From NCBI RefSeq assembly GCF_002201535.1, contig NZ_NIWW01000004.1, positions 62,001 to 126,000 on the forward strand: a stretch of DNA of 64,000 bases, read 5' to 3'. Positions 36,522 through 42,673 of this stretch are shown piece by piece; within the stretch, counting starts at the first letter, position 1, and every line of letters begins with the position of its first letter. The translations under genes and the position numbers were made by a program. The notes beneath the pieces are model-generated. The model ran no database searches. It saw only the letters and a list, made by a program, of their open reading frames with translations, and had not been told where the DNA came from. This DNA comes from Lacimicrobium sp. SS2-24. GTDB lineage: Bacteria > Pseudomonadota > Gammaproteobacteria > Enterobacterales > Alteromonadaceae.

Positions 36522-37346
36522 TTATCCCAAAAGACCCAGCGCTGCCTGAGGCCGCTGATTTGCCTGACTCAGTACAGACAAGGATGCCTGCTGTATGATC
36601 TGATTACGTGTCAGCTCAGCCGTTTCTGTCGCAAAGTCCGTATCACGAATCTGCGAACGGGCACCTGATACGTTTTCAACGATATTAGCCAGGTTCCGGA
36701 TCGTAGACTGGAAGCGGTTCTGCAGTGCACCCAGATCAGCCCGGGCTCCACCAATAGCGGAAATCGCTGTGTCAACGGCTGTCAGTGCTGCAGAAGCACC
36801 TGTAGTCGTAGAGACATCAACGGTCCCAACCCCCAAACCGGAAGCACCATAGCCACCAGTACGAGACAGGTTGACAGAAATCGTCTGACCACCATTAGCA
36901 CCTACCAGGAAGGCTGCAGAATAGCCACCGGTCAGCAGATCAACACCCGCAAACTGAGTATTTGCTCCGATACGGCTGATTTCTGCAGTCAGGGCTGTCA
37001 CTTCCTTCTGCAACGCAGCACGGTCAGAAGAACTGTTAATACCGTTTTGCGACTGCACAGCCAACTGGCGGATTCGCTGCAGAGATGTTGTGATCTCCTG
37101 CATCGCACCTTCAGCGGTTTGTGACAGTGAAATGGCATCGTTGGCATTACGCACGGCCATGTTCAGGCCCTGGATTTGTGAAGTCATGCGGTCAGTGATC
37201 TGCAAGCCAGCAGCATCATCGGCGGCACGGTTAATACGGAAGCCCGAAGACAGCCTTTCGAATGATGTCGACAAAGCATTTCCGGAACTCATTAACTGAC
37301 GCTGAGCGTTCAGCGACGATACGTTAGTGTTTACATATAAACTCAT
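36522..37346 (-). CDS. fliC: Flagellin, subtype I (tandem copy 1)
   Basis: 274 residues with complete D0/D1 ends: MSLYVNTNVSSLNAQRQL, FERLSSGFRINRAADDAAGL, and the C-terminal NQIIQQASLSVLSQANQRPQAALGLLG. The central part is short (GGYGASGLGVGTVDVSTTTG), so the filament should have little outer domain beyond D1 and glycans would dominate its surface. It is nearly the same as the flagellin at 40633 and differs from the two in between. A sigma-28 promoter (37488-37514) lies about 140 bases upstream. RBS AGGAGGT. The central Ser/Thr-rich stretch is the natural site for Maf-dependent O-glycosylation. Confidence 0.96.
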   Translation of the reverse strand: MSLYVNTNVSSLNAQRQLMSSGNALSTSFERLSSGFRINRAADDAAGLQITDRMTSQIQGLNMAVRNANDAISLSQTAEGAMQEITTSLQRIRQLAVQSQNGINSSSDRAALQKEVTALTAEISRIGANTQFAGVDLLTGGYSAAFLVGANGGQTISVNLSRTGGYGASGLGVGTVDVSTTTGASAALTAVDTAISAIGGARADLGALQNRFQSTIRNLANIVENVSGARSQIRDTDFATETAELTRNQIIQQASLSVLSQANQRPQAALGLLG

Positions 37347-37407
37347 AAGAGTTACCTCCTGAAAGCCTTCCCTGATACCCTCATATCAACGTTGGCTTGC
37401 CTCAATT

Positions 37408-37425
37408 CAACTCATTGCTGAGTTG
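37408..37425 (-). promoter_or_regulatory. Leader hairpin of flagellin 1
   Basis: CAACTCA-GCAA-TGAGTTG on the minus strand, a seven-base stem closed by a GNRA-type GCAA tetraloop within the roughly 140-base 5' leader. Confidence 0.6.
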
Positions 37426-37487
37426 CCTCATAATTGGAATCCGGCTTTACGCCAAAATCCAAAACTTAAATTACTCCTCGACTAATG

Positions 37488-37514
37488 GTATCGACCGAAG
37501 ATTGAGTCTCTTTA
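37488..37514 (-). promoter_or_regulatory. Sigma-28 promoter of flagellin 1
   Basis: On the minus strand TAAAG (37510-37514), 14 bases, GTCGATAC (37488-37495). Two mismatches from GCCGATAA with exact -35 and spacing. Confidence 0.75.
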
Positions 37515-37837
37515 GGATTTTTTTTAGTTTTTTAATGAAAGAAATTTAAGCTATTGTTTTAGCTTGATTTTTAATAATTAATCTGGACGAAAAGCCAGCG
37601 TATAAGGCACTCGCCGTTATGGTTTTTGTGCTGTGTTTGACGTGAATAGTGGGTTAATTTGCGCGTATGAAAAGGGCTGCAGACGAAATTCAGGCACCTT
37701 AGGATTTTTTTGACGAGAGGTTCTTTTTAGATTAGAACTAGCGCTGAAAGCAACTTAAGTGTCGGCACGCCGTTTGTTGAGTACAGTGGTCTAGATTTTT
37801 CGGTGTTGGCACAACCTTTGCTTTGTATTGGGAGTAT
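37515..37837. other. AT-rich non-coding stretch between flagellins 1 and 2
   Basis: Lies upstream of the flagellin 1 promoter and downstream of the flagellin 2 terminator. It is rich in A+T (long T runs near 37520-37580). No gene, tRNA or clear promoter is seen. Confidence 0.5.
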
Positions 37838-37865
37838 AAAAAAGGCCAGGTCAAATGACCCGGCC
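37838..37865 (-). terminator. Rho-independent terminator of flagellin 2
   Basis: On the minus strand GGCCGGGTC-ATTT-GACCTGGCC followed by six T. It ends a transcript that continues about 260 bases past the flagellin 2 stop codon. Confidence 0.9.
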
Positions 37866-37868
37866 AAC

Positions 37869-37893
37869 TTGCTCACGTTAGGAGAACGAGCAA
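37869..37893 (-). ncRNA. 3'UTR hairpin with CUCCU loop (candidate anti-Shine-Dalgarno element)
   Basis: Minus-strand RNA: UUGCU and CGUU stems enclose the loop CUCCU, closed by AACG and AGCAA. The segment UUCUCCUAAC is exactly complementary to GUUAGGAGAA, the RBS region of flagellin 3. It directly precedes the flagellin 2 terminator, so the pair would form a stable 3' end like that of a 3'UTR-derived small RNA. Existence of such an RNA is inference. Confidence 0.4.
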
Positions 37894-37988
37894 ATAAGGT
37901 TTCTGTCCGGCTTGCAGGTTTTGAGAATGAAACTGGCCTCTCAACCACTTCTACACTCTCGGTCCTGCTGGTCGGCGTTTTATCCCTT

Positions 37989-38076
37989 GTCAGCCCGGTT
38001 ACTCAACCGGGCTGACTGTAGCTGGGCCGTTAATCGGCCGTTGCTACATCCCTGGTGTCATGCCTTTGGGCATGAC
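37989..38076 (-). repeat. Array of three strong hairpins in the flagellin 2 3'UTR
   Basis: Three consecutive inverted repeats: a 12-base perfect stem with loop ACTC (37989-38016), GGCCG-TTAAT-CGGCC within an outer TAGC/GCTA (38019-38046), and GTCATGCC-TTTG-GGCATGAC (38057-38076). The first and third are each preceded on the plus strand by ATCCCT[TG]GT. This modular pattern resembles intergenic REP-like elements. It is transcribed with flagellin 2. Confidence 0.7.
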
Positions 38077-38123
38077 TGGCGGCCTCTCACTTCCACCCTC
38101 TTGATTTCATTAATCTTTTTTAC

Positions 38124-38951
38124 TTACCCTAGCAACTGCAGTGCAGCCTGGGGGCGCTGATTGGCCTGCCCCAATACCGTAACACTGGCCTGCTGTATGA
38201 TCTGCCATCGGGTCAATTCTGCCGTTTCAACGGCAAAATCTGTATCACGAATACGTGATCTTGCCGCCGCCACATTCTCAGAAATATTACTGAGGTTACG
38301 AATGGTTGACTGAAAGCGGTTCTGTATGGCACCTAAATCGGCCCGGGCTCCCCCGATAATAGAAATGGCGGTGTCCACCGCATCCATGGCCGCCGAGGCA
38401 CTAGCGGCCGTAGCAACTGACAGATCCACACCGTTGAACAACCCGGATGAACCAAAGCCCCCCTGCCGGGAAATATTCACACTAATGGTCTGTCCTGCAT
38501 TGGCCCCCACCAGGAATACAGCCGAATACGTCCCATCAAGAATATTCACGCCACCAAACTGAGAGGTCGACGCGATACGGCTCATTTCCTGTTTCAGCGC
38601 CGACACTTCTTTTTGCAGCGCCAGGCGGTCAGCAGAACTGTTAATGCCGTTTTGTGACTGTACTGCTAGCACCCGGATCCGCTGCAATGCGGTGGTGATC
38701 TCCTGCATCGCACCTTCTGCCGTTTGCGCCAGAGAAATGCCATCATTGGCATTTCGCACAGCCATATTCAGGCCCTGAATCTGCGATGTCATCCGATCAG
38801 AAATCTGCAAGCCAGCCGCATCGTCTTTAGCACCGTTAATTCTAAAGCCCGAAGACAGGCGCTCGAAGGCAGTACTGAGGTTATTGTTAGAGGTAAATAA
38901 TTGTCTTGTGGCATTCAACGATGACACATTGGTATTAACATAAAGGCTCAT
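38124..38951 (-). CDS. fliC: Flagellin, subtype II (tandem copy 2)
   Basis: 275 residues. Shares MSLYVNTNVSSLNATRQLFTSNN, FRINGAKDDAAGLQ and the end QIIQQASVTVLGQANQRPQAALQLLG with flagellin 3; differs from subtype I by LFTSNN, GAKDDA and FGSSGLFNGVDLSV in the centre. Subtype II has SRIASTSQFGGVNILDGTYSAVF where subtype I has FAGVDLLTGGYSAAF. RBS TTAGGAGAGAG just upstream, next to a leader hairpin. No clear sigma-28 site was found, so this copy may be expressed from a different promoter or by read-through from flagellin 3. Confidence 0.96.
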   Translation of the reverse strand: MSLYVNTNVSSLNATRQLFTSNNNLSTAFERLSSGFRINGAKDDAAGLQISDRMTSQIQGLNMAVRNANDGISLAQTAEGAMQEITTALQRIRVLAVQSQNGINSSADRLALQKEVSALKQEMSRIASTSQFGGVNILDGTYSAVFLVGANAGQTISVNISRQGGFGSSGLFNGVDLSVATAASASAAMDAVDTAISIIGGARADLGAIQNRFQSTIRNLSNISENVAAARSRIRDTDFAVETAELTRWQIIQQASVTVLGQANQRPQAALQLLG

Positions 38952-38968
38952 AACTCTCTCCTAACCCT

Positions 38969-39001
38969 GCGATAACATTATTATTTTTATGGCGTTATCG
39001 C
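38969..39001 (-). promoter_or_regulatory. Leader hairpin immediately before flagellin 2 RBS
   Basis: Eight-base perfect stem GCGATAAC/GTTATCGC around a 17-base A/U-rich loop (ATAAAAATAATAA core). It ends four bases before GTTAGGAGAGAG. Its place and loop suit an Hfq- or CsrA-type control site, but no protein can be named from sequence. Confidence 0.55.
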
Positions 39002-39112
39002 GTCATTGGGTAACATTAGATTAAATGTTGGCACGCTAAGTGCTACATCTTGTTTGCCTGTCAGAATTCTGATGGGCGCTTTACTGGTTACCTAGCCTGT
39101 AAAGAGAGTTGC

Positions 39113-39132
39113 AAAAAAGTGAGCGCAAGCTC
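39113..39132 (-). terminator. Weak terminator of flagellin 3 transcript
   Basis: Minus strand GAGC-TTGC-GCTC then A-C-T6. The stem is only four pairs, so some read-through into flagellin 2 is likely. Confidence 0.5.
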
Positions 39133-39139
39133 TGGTCGC

Positions 39140-39201
39140 ACTGACGGGTTTGGTGGCCAAACCTCAAACCTCTACTACCTCCTGGCGTCATTCCTGTCAG
39201 T
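39140..39201 (-). ncRNA. Conserved structured RNA element, copy B (flagellin 3 3'UTR)
   Basis: Outer stem ACTGAC/GTCAGT; inside it TGACGCCAGGAGGTAG, TAGAGGTTTGAG and an inner hairpin GGTTTGG-CCA-CCAAACC. The copy after flagellin 4 (40576-40624) has the same internal sequence with a different, compensating outer stem (CGTCT/AGACG) and a shorter inner hairpin. Sequence conserved inside and covarying outside is the mark of a structured RNA. Confidence 0.55.
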
Positions 39202-39279
39202 CGGCCGCTTACAAAAAGGCCTCGTCCTTGGCTGTAAGCTCAAAGCATCTTTTGTCTCGTTAGTAATCGGTAAAGTTTC

Positions 39280-39395
39280 TCTGTCTTCAGGTCGGTTGCA
39301 GCTTGCCCCACAATTTGCATACCGGCCTTTTTCTTTGCTTTTTAGCTATTTCAGTCCAAAAAGCCTATCTGTCTTCAGTTATTGCAGCTTGCCCC
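39280..39395. repeat. Imperfect direct repeat in flagellin 3 3' region
   Basis: TCTGTCTTCAG, a 3-5 base gap, then TTGCAGCTTGCCCC occurs at 39280-39309 and again at 39368-39395 (plus-strand reading). Both are non-coding and lie just past the flagellin 3 stop codon. Origin unknown. Confidence 0.75.
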
Positions 39396-39425
39396 CGCAT
39401 TGCAATATCACTGATGTCCATGATC

Positions 39426-40256
39426 TTACCCCTGCAGCAGTGATAGCGCCGCCTGTGGTCTCTGGTTCGCCTGCCCCAGCACCGTCACACTGGCCTGCTG
39501 AATAATCTGCCAGCGGGTCAGTTCTGCCGTTTCTACGGCAAAGTCTGTATCTTTGATACGCGATCTTGCCGCCGCCACGTTCTCAGAGATATTGCTGAGG
39601 TTACGAATAGTGGACTGAAAGCGGTTCTGGATTGCACCCAAATCTGCTCGGGCACCACCAATAATGGATATGGCGGTATCCACCAGCCCCATTGCTGCTG
39701 ACGCATCCTGCGCGGTCGCCACAGACACATCCACGCCGTTAAATAAACCGGAGGAACCAAAGCCACCGGGCCGCGAGATATTCACACTAATGGTCTGTCC
39801 GGCATTGGCGCCGACCAGAAACACCGCTGAGTACCTGCCATCCAGAATGTTGACGCCACCGAATTGAGAAGTGGACGCAATACGACTCATCTCCTGTTTC
39901 AGGGCAGACACTTCTTTCTGCAAGGCAAGACGGTCAGCGGAGCTGTTAATACCGTTTTGCGACTGCACCGCCAGTACGCGGATCCGTTGCAAGGCGTTGG
40001 TAATCTCCTGCATGGCACCTTCTGCGGTCTGCGCCAGCGAAATGCCGTCGTTGGCGTTACGTACAGCCATATTGAGGCCTTGTATCTGAGCCGTCATACG
40101 GTCTGATATTTGTAGTCCGGCGGCATCATCCTTGGCGCCATTAATTCTGAAGCCAGAGGACAGACGCTCAAAAGACGTACTGAGCTGATTGTTCGAGGTA
40201 AATAATTGGCGTGTCGCGTTTAACGAAGACACATTTGTATTGACGTACAAACTCAT
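39426..40256 (-). CDS. fliC: Flagellin, subtype II (tandem copy 3)
   Basis: 276 residues, sister of flagellin 2 (same LFTSNN, GAKDDA and FGSSGLFNGVD marks), ending AALSLLQG. The central differences are few (VATAQDASAAMGLVDT against VATAASASAAMDAVDT). It has its own sigma-28-like promoter about 150 bases upstream and RBS GTTAGGAGAA. Its 3' region holds two direct repeats and structured element B. Candidate substrate of FliS and Maf like the other copies. Confidence 0.96.
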   Translation of the reverse strand: MSLYVNTNVSSLNATRQLFTSNNQLSTSFERLSSGFRINGAKDDAAGLQISDRMTAQIQGLNMAVRNANDGISLAQTAEGAMQEITNALQRIRVLAVQSQNGINSSADRLALQKEVSALKQEMSRIASTSQFGGVNILDGRYSAVFLVGANAGQTISVNISRPGGFGSSGLFNGVDVSVATAQDASAAMGLVDTAISIIGGARADLGAIQNRFQSTIRNLSNISENVAAARSRIKDTDFAVETAELTRWQIIQQASVTVLGQANQRPQAALSLLQG

Positions 40257-40275
40257 GATTTTCTCCTAACTTAGA

Positions 40276-40320
40276 CAAAAAGACGCCAGACTTGTTATTT
40301 TTATATATTTGCTTGGCGTT
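40276..40320 (-). promoter_or_regulatory. Leader hairpin of flagellin 3 with terminator-like U run
   Basis: Minus strand ACGCCA, a 25-base A/U-rich loop, TGGCGT, then CTTTTTG, followed closely by the RBS GTTAGGAGAA. It looks like a weak intrinsic terminator placed inside a 5' leader and could act as an attenuator. Confidence 0.45.
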
Positions 40321-40403
40321 AGCAGGTCCATATTGTTGTTATTAGCGGACTCTGCGGGGCATGAGTTTATTGATTTTTTTATTTCTCATTGCCTTTGTAA
40401 CAG

Positions 40404-40431
40404 TTATCGAACCATTTGCTCAAAAGCTTTA
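40404..40431 (-). promoter_or_regulatory. Sigma-28-like promoter of flagellin 3
   Basis: Minus strand TAAAG (40427-40431), 15 bases, TTCGATAA (40404-40411). Two -10 mismatches and one extra spacer base, but right position. Confidence 0.6.
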
Positions 40432-40509
40432 GAGAAATTTTAGGCAACAGAAAAACCCGAGAAGATTCAGTATCTTACTCAGGACCAATGATGTCGACGG
40501 ATGTGGGTA

Positions 40510-40536
40510 AAAATGACCGGGGGAAGTCCCCCGGTC
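40510..40536 (-). terminator. Strong rho-independent terminator of flagellin 4
   Basis: Minus strand GACCGGGGG-ACTT-CCCCCGGTC followed by A-T5. Nine perfect GC-rich pairs. Confidence 0.93.
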
Positions 40537-40539
40537 AAT

Positions 40540-40565
40540 CGCTCTTCGTTAGGAGAGAGTGAGCG
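40540..40565 (-). ncRNA. 3'UTR hairpin exposing ACUCUCUCCUAAC (candidate anti-Shine-Dalgarno element)
   Basis: Minus-strand RNA: CGCUC stem, 16-base loop containing ACUCUCUCCUAAC, GAGCG. The loop is complementary over 13 bases to the flagellin 2 RBS region (GTTAGGAGAGAGT) and, shifted, over 13 bases to the flgE RBS (TAGGAGAGAGTGA). It directly precedes the flagellin 4 terminator. A base-pairing regulatory RNA is inferred, not shown. Confidence 0.42.
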
Positions 40566-40575
40566 AAACTCTTTG

Positions 40576-40624
40576 CGTCTGGTTTCTCAAACCTCTACCA
40601 CCTCCTGGCGTCAGTTCCCAGACG
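40576..40624 (-). ncRNA. Conserved structured RNA element, copy A (flagellin 4 3'UTR)
   Basis: Minus strand: CGTCT, then TGACGCCAGGAGGTGG, TAGAGG and the inner hairpin GGTTT-GAG-AAACC, closed by AGACG. It begins about nine bases after the flagellin 4 stop codon. Matches element B after flagellin 3 internally but has a different outer stem. Confidence 0.55.
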
Positions 40625-40632
40625 GGTATTAA

Positions 40633-41457
40633 TTATCCTAACAACTGCAGTGCGGCCTGAGGACGCTGATTAGCCTGACTCAACACTGTGGTGCTGGCCT
40701 GCTGGATAATCTGGTTACGGGTCAGCTCTGCTGTCTCAGTCGCAAAGTCAGTATCACGAATCTGCGAACGGGCGCCTGAAACGTTTTCAACGATATTAGC
40801 CAGGTTCCGAATGGTAGACTGGAAACGGTTCTGAAGCGCACCCAGATCAGCCCTGGCTCCACCAATAGCGGATATCGCTGCATCAACGGCTGTCAGTGCC
40901 GCAGAAGCACCTGTAATCGTCGAGACATCAACGGTTCCAACTCCCAAACCGGAGGCACCATAGCCACCAGTACGAGACAGGTTAACCGAAATCGTCTGAC
41001 CACCATTGGCACCCACCAGGAATGCAGCAGAGTAGCCTCCGGTCAGCAGGTCAACACCTGCAAACTGTGAGGTTGCACCAATACGGCTGATCTCTGCTGT
41101 AAGAGCTGTTACTTCTTTTTGCAGTGCCGCACGGTCAGCTGAGGTATTGATACCGTTTTGTGACTGAACAGCCAGCTGACGAATACGCTGCAATGAGGTT
41201 GTGATCTCCTGCATTGCACCTTCGGCAGTCTGTGACAGTGAAATGGCATCATTGGCATTACGAACGGCCATATTCAGGCCTTGGATTTGGGATGTCATAC
41301 GGTCGGTGATCTGCAAGCCTGCAGCATCATCGGCAGCACGATTAATGCGGAAACCGGAAGACAGTCTTTCGAACGACGTAGACAGTGAACTCGAAGAGTT
41401 CATCAACTGGCGCTGCGCATTAAGTGACGAAACGTTGGTATTTACATATAAAGACAT
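40633..41457 (-). CDS. fliC: Flagellin, subtype I (tandem copy 4)
   Basis: 274 residues, near-identical to flagellin 1 (LMNSSSSLSTSFERL at the only clear N-terminal difference; SQFAGVDLLTGGYSAAF and GGYGASGLGVGTVDVSTITG in the middle). It is the outermost copy and has the best sigma-28 promoter of the array. RBS TAGGAGAGA. Its leader shares AAAGCCGGAT-N-CCA with the flagellin 1 leader, so the duplication that made copies 1 and 4 included the 5' region. Confidence 0.96.
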   Translation of the reverse strand: MSLYVNTNVSSLNAQRQLMNSSSSLSTSFERLSSGFRINRAADDAAGLQITDRMTSQIQGLNMAVRNANDAISLSQTAEGAMQEITTSLQRIRQLAVQSQNGINTSADRAALQKEVTALTAEISRIGATSQFAGVDLLTGGYSAAFLVGANGGQTISVNLSRTGGYGASGLGVGTVDVSTITGASAALTAVDAAISAIGGARADLGALQNRFQSTIRNLANIVENVSGARSQIRDTDFATETAELTRNQIIQQASTTVLSQANQRPQAALQLLG

Positions 41458-41581
41458 AAGTCTCTCCTACACTCTCAGTCCAGCGGTCTGCTGGCATCCG
41501 GCTTTCACCGAAGGTTTAAAAACACTTAAGGAACAATAACTTTGTCAAAAAAGTTAGTGTTACTGGCTCTCTCGATTAAGT

Positions 41582-41608
41582 TTATCGACGGTGCTGAAAA
41601 TCCCTTTA
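41582..41608 (-). promoter_or_regulatory. Sigma-28 promoter of flagellin 4
   Basis: Minus strand TAAAG (41604-41608), 14 bases, GTCGATAA (41582-41589): one mismatch overall. Confidence 0.85.
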
Positions 41609-41716
41609 GGAAAAATTGCCGCCTGTGGCAAAAATGCGGCAAAAGTTTGCCGTTTTGCAATCTCTAAGCATTTGAGATTCAATGGTTTAAAGATAAAAAT
41701 TGGAATAGAAAAAAAG

Positions 41717-42673
41717 ATGGTGACACAGTGGCAAAAATGCATTTCGGCACGGGCTTCTCACAGCGCCTTTACGGATCTATGTGAATTTAACCAACACCTG
41801 TACTGTTGTTTTCGCGAAGCCACAGACCATATCAGTGGCGATGGCCGGATTTGTATTCTGAAGCTCAACTGGCAAGGTCAGATCATCGATAAAAACCATC
41901 TGCGCATTGCCGGCGCCGATCTCAGAGATCCCAAATTAAGCGTCGATGGCAACAACAAACTAATACTACTGGCTTATGCCAGATATCGAGGTGAGTCCGG
42001 TGCTTATTCCCAGCCGCTGACCTGGTTCTCCGGCGATGGGTTTAGCTGGTCATCCGCCAAAGAAATCGGTCACAAATACTGGTGGCTGTGGCGACTGAGA
42101 TGGCACCAGGGACAAGCTTTTGGGGTGGCCTATAACAGACAGGCTCAGCGTACCGCACTCTATTCGGGGCATCCGCTGCGCACTTTTGAGTGCATCGTAG
42201 ACGATTTATTCAGCTTATCCCGCCAGGCTAAGGGCTACCCGAATGAAAGCGATATGCTCTTTACGCAGGACAACACGGTGTATGTGCTGCTGCGCAGAGA
42301 TGCTGATAGCTGCACGGCCCAATTAGGCATGGCAAAGCCACCTTATCGGCGCTGGCAGTGGCAGGATTTAGGGGTTTATCTGGGGGGCCCGACAATGCTT
42401 GGGTTGGATCAGGAGCGCGCCCTGGTCAGTGGCAGAGTATGGACAGAACAAGGGCCGAGAACCGCATTGTTACGCCTGAACCTACGGTCAGCCAGGATAA
42501 AACTGATCACCCTGCTGCCCTCAGCGGGGGATAACAGCTACCCGGGCATGGTCATTAAACATAACGCCTTGTATGTCAGTTACTATTCCAGTCACCAACA
42601 GCAAAAAAGCTGCATTTACCTGTACCACCACGGTGACGTGGAGCGACTACTAAATGAAGTCGAAGAGGGATAA
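41717..42673 (+). CDS. Beta-propeller (sialidase-fold-like) protein of unknown function
   Basis: 318 residues from the ATG at 41717; an upstream extension to a GTG at 41591 would cover the flagellin 4 promoter and is unlikely. There is no signal peptide or membrane segment. The sequence consists of repeated beta-strand-like blades with Trp- and Tyr-rich ends and one degenerate Asp-box (WFSGDGFSW). This recalls BNR/sialidase-like propellers, but no catalytic Arg triad can be identified. It lies alone on the plus strand between flagellin 4 and flgL, and its last 24 bases overlap the flgL 3' end in convergent orientation. Given the nonulosonic acid locus around it, recognition of flagellin glycan is possible but unproven. 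Confidence 0.7.
   Translation: MVTQWQKCISARASHSAFTDLCEFNQHLYCCFREATDHISGDGRICILKLNWQGQIIDKNHLRIAGADLRDPKLSVDGNNKLILLAYARYRGESGAYSQPLTWFSGDGFSWSSAKEIGHKYWWLWRLRWHQGQAFGVAYNRQAQRTALYSGHPLRTFECIVDDLFSLSRQAKGYPNESDMLFTQDNTVYVLLRRDADSCTAQLGMAKPPYRRWQWQDLGVYLGGPTMLGLDQERALVSGRVWTEQGPRTALLRLNLRSARIKLITLLPSAGDNSYPGMVIKHNALYVSYYSSHQQQKSCIYLYHHGDVERLLNEVEEG

Noticed and set aside
38952-39060. Sigma-28 -10 (CGCGATAA) before flagellin 2
   Set aside because: The match lies inside the leader hairpin stem and no TAAAG-like -35 is at the right distance.
39050-39505. Plus-strand 151-codon reading frame across the flagellin 2-3 gap
   Set aside because: Covers repeats, structured elements and the flagellin 3 end in antisense; composition is not protein-like.
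40576-40624. c-di-GMP (GEMM) riboswitch, suggested by AGACGCAAAG-like bases near 40565-40585
   Set aside because: Only the short ACGCAAAG word matches; the GEMM tetraloop/receptor and GGUAGCGGGGUUACC-type half are missing, and the element is in a 3'UTR.
41591-41716. N-terminal extension of the propeller gene from a GTG
   Set aside because: It would lie over the flagellin 4 sigma-28 promoter, has no RBS and reads as basic low-information sequence.
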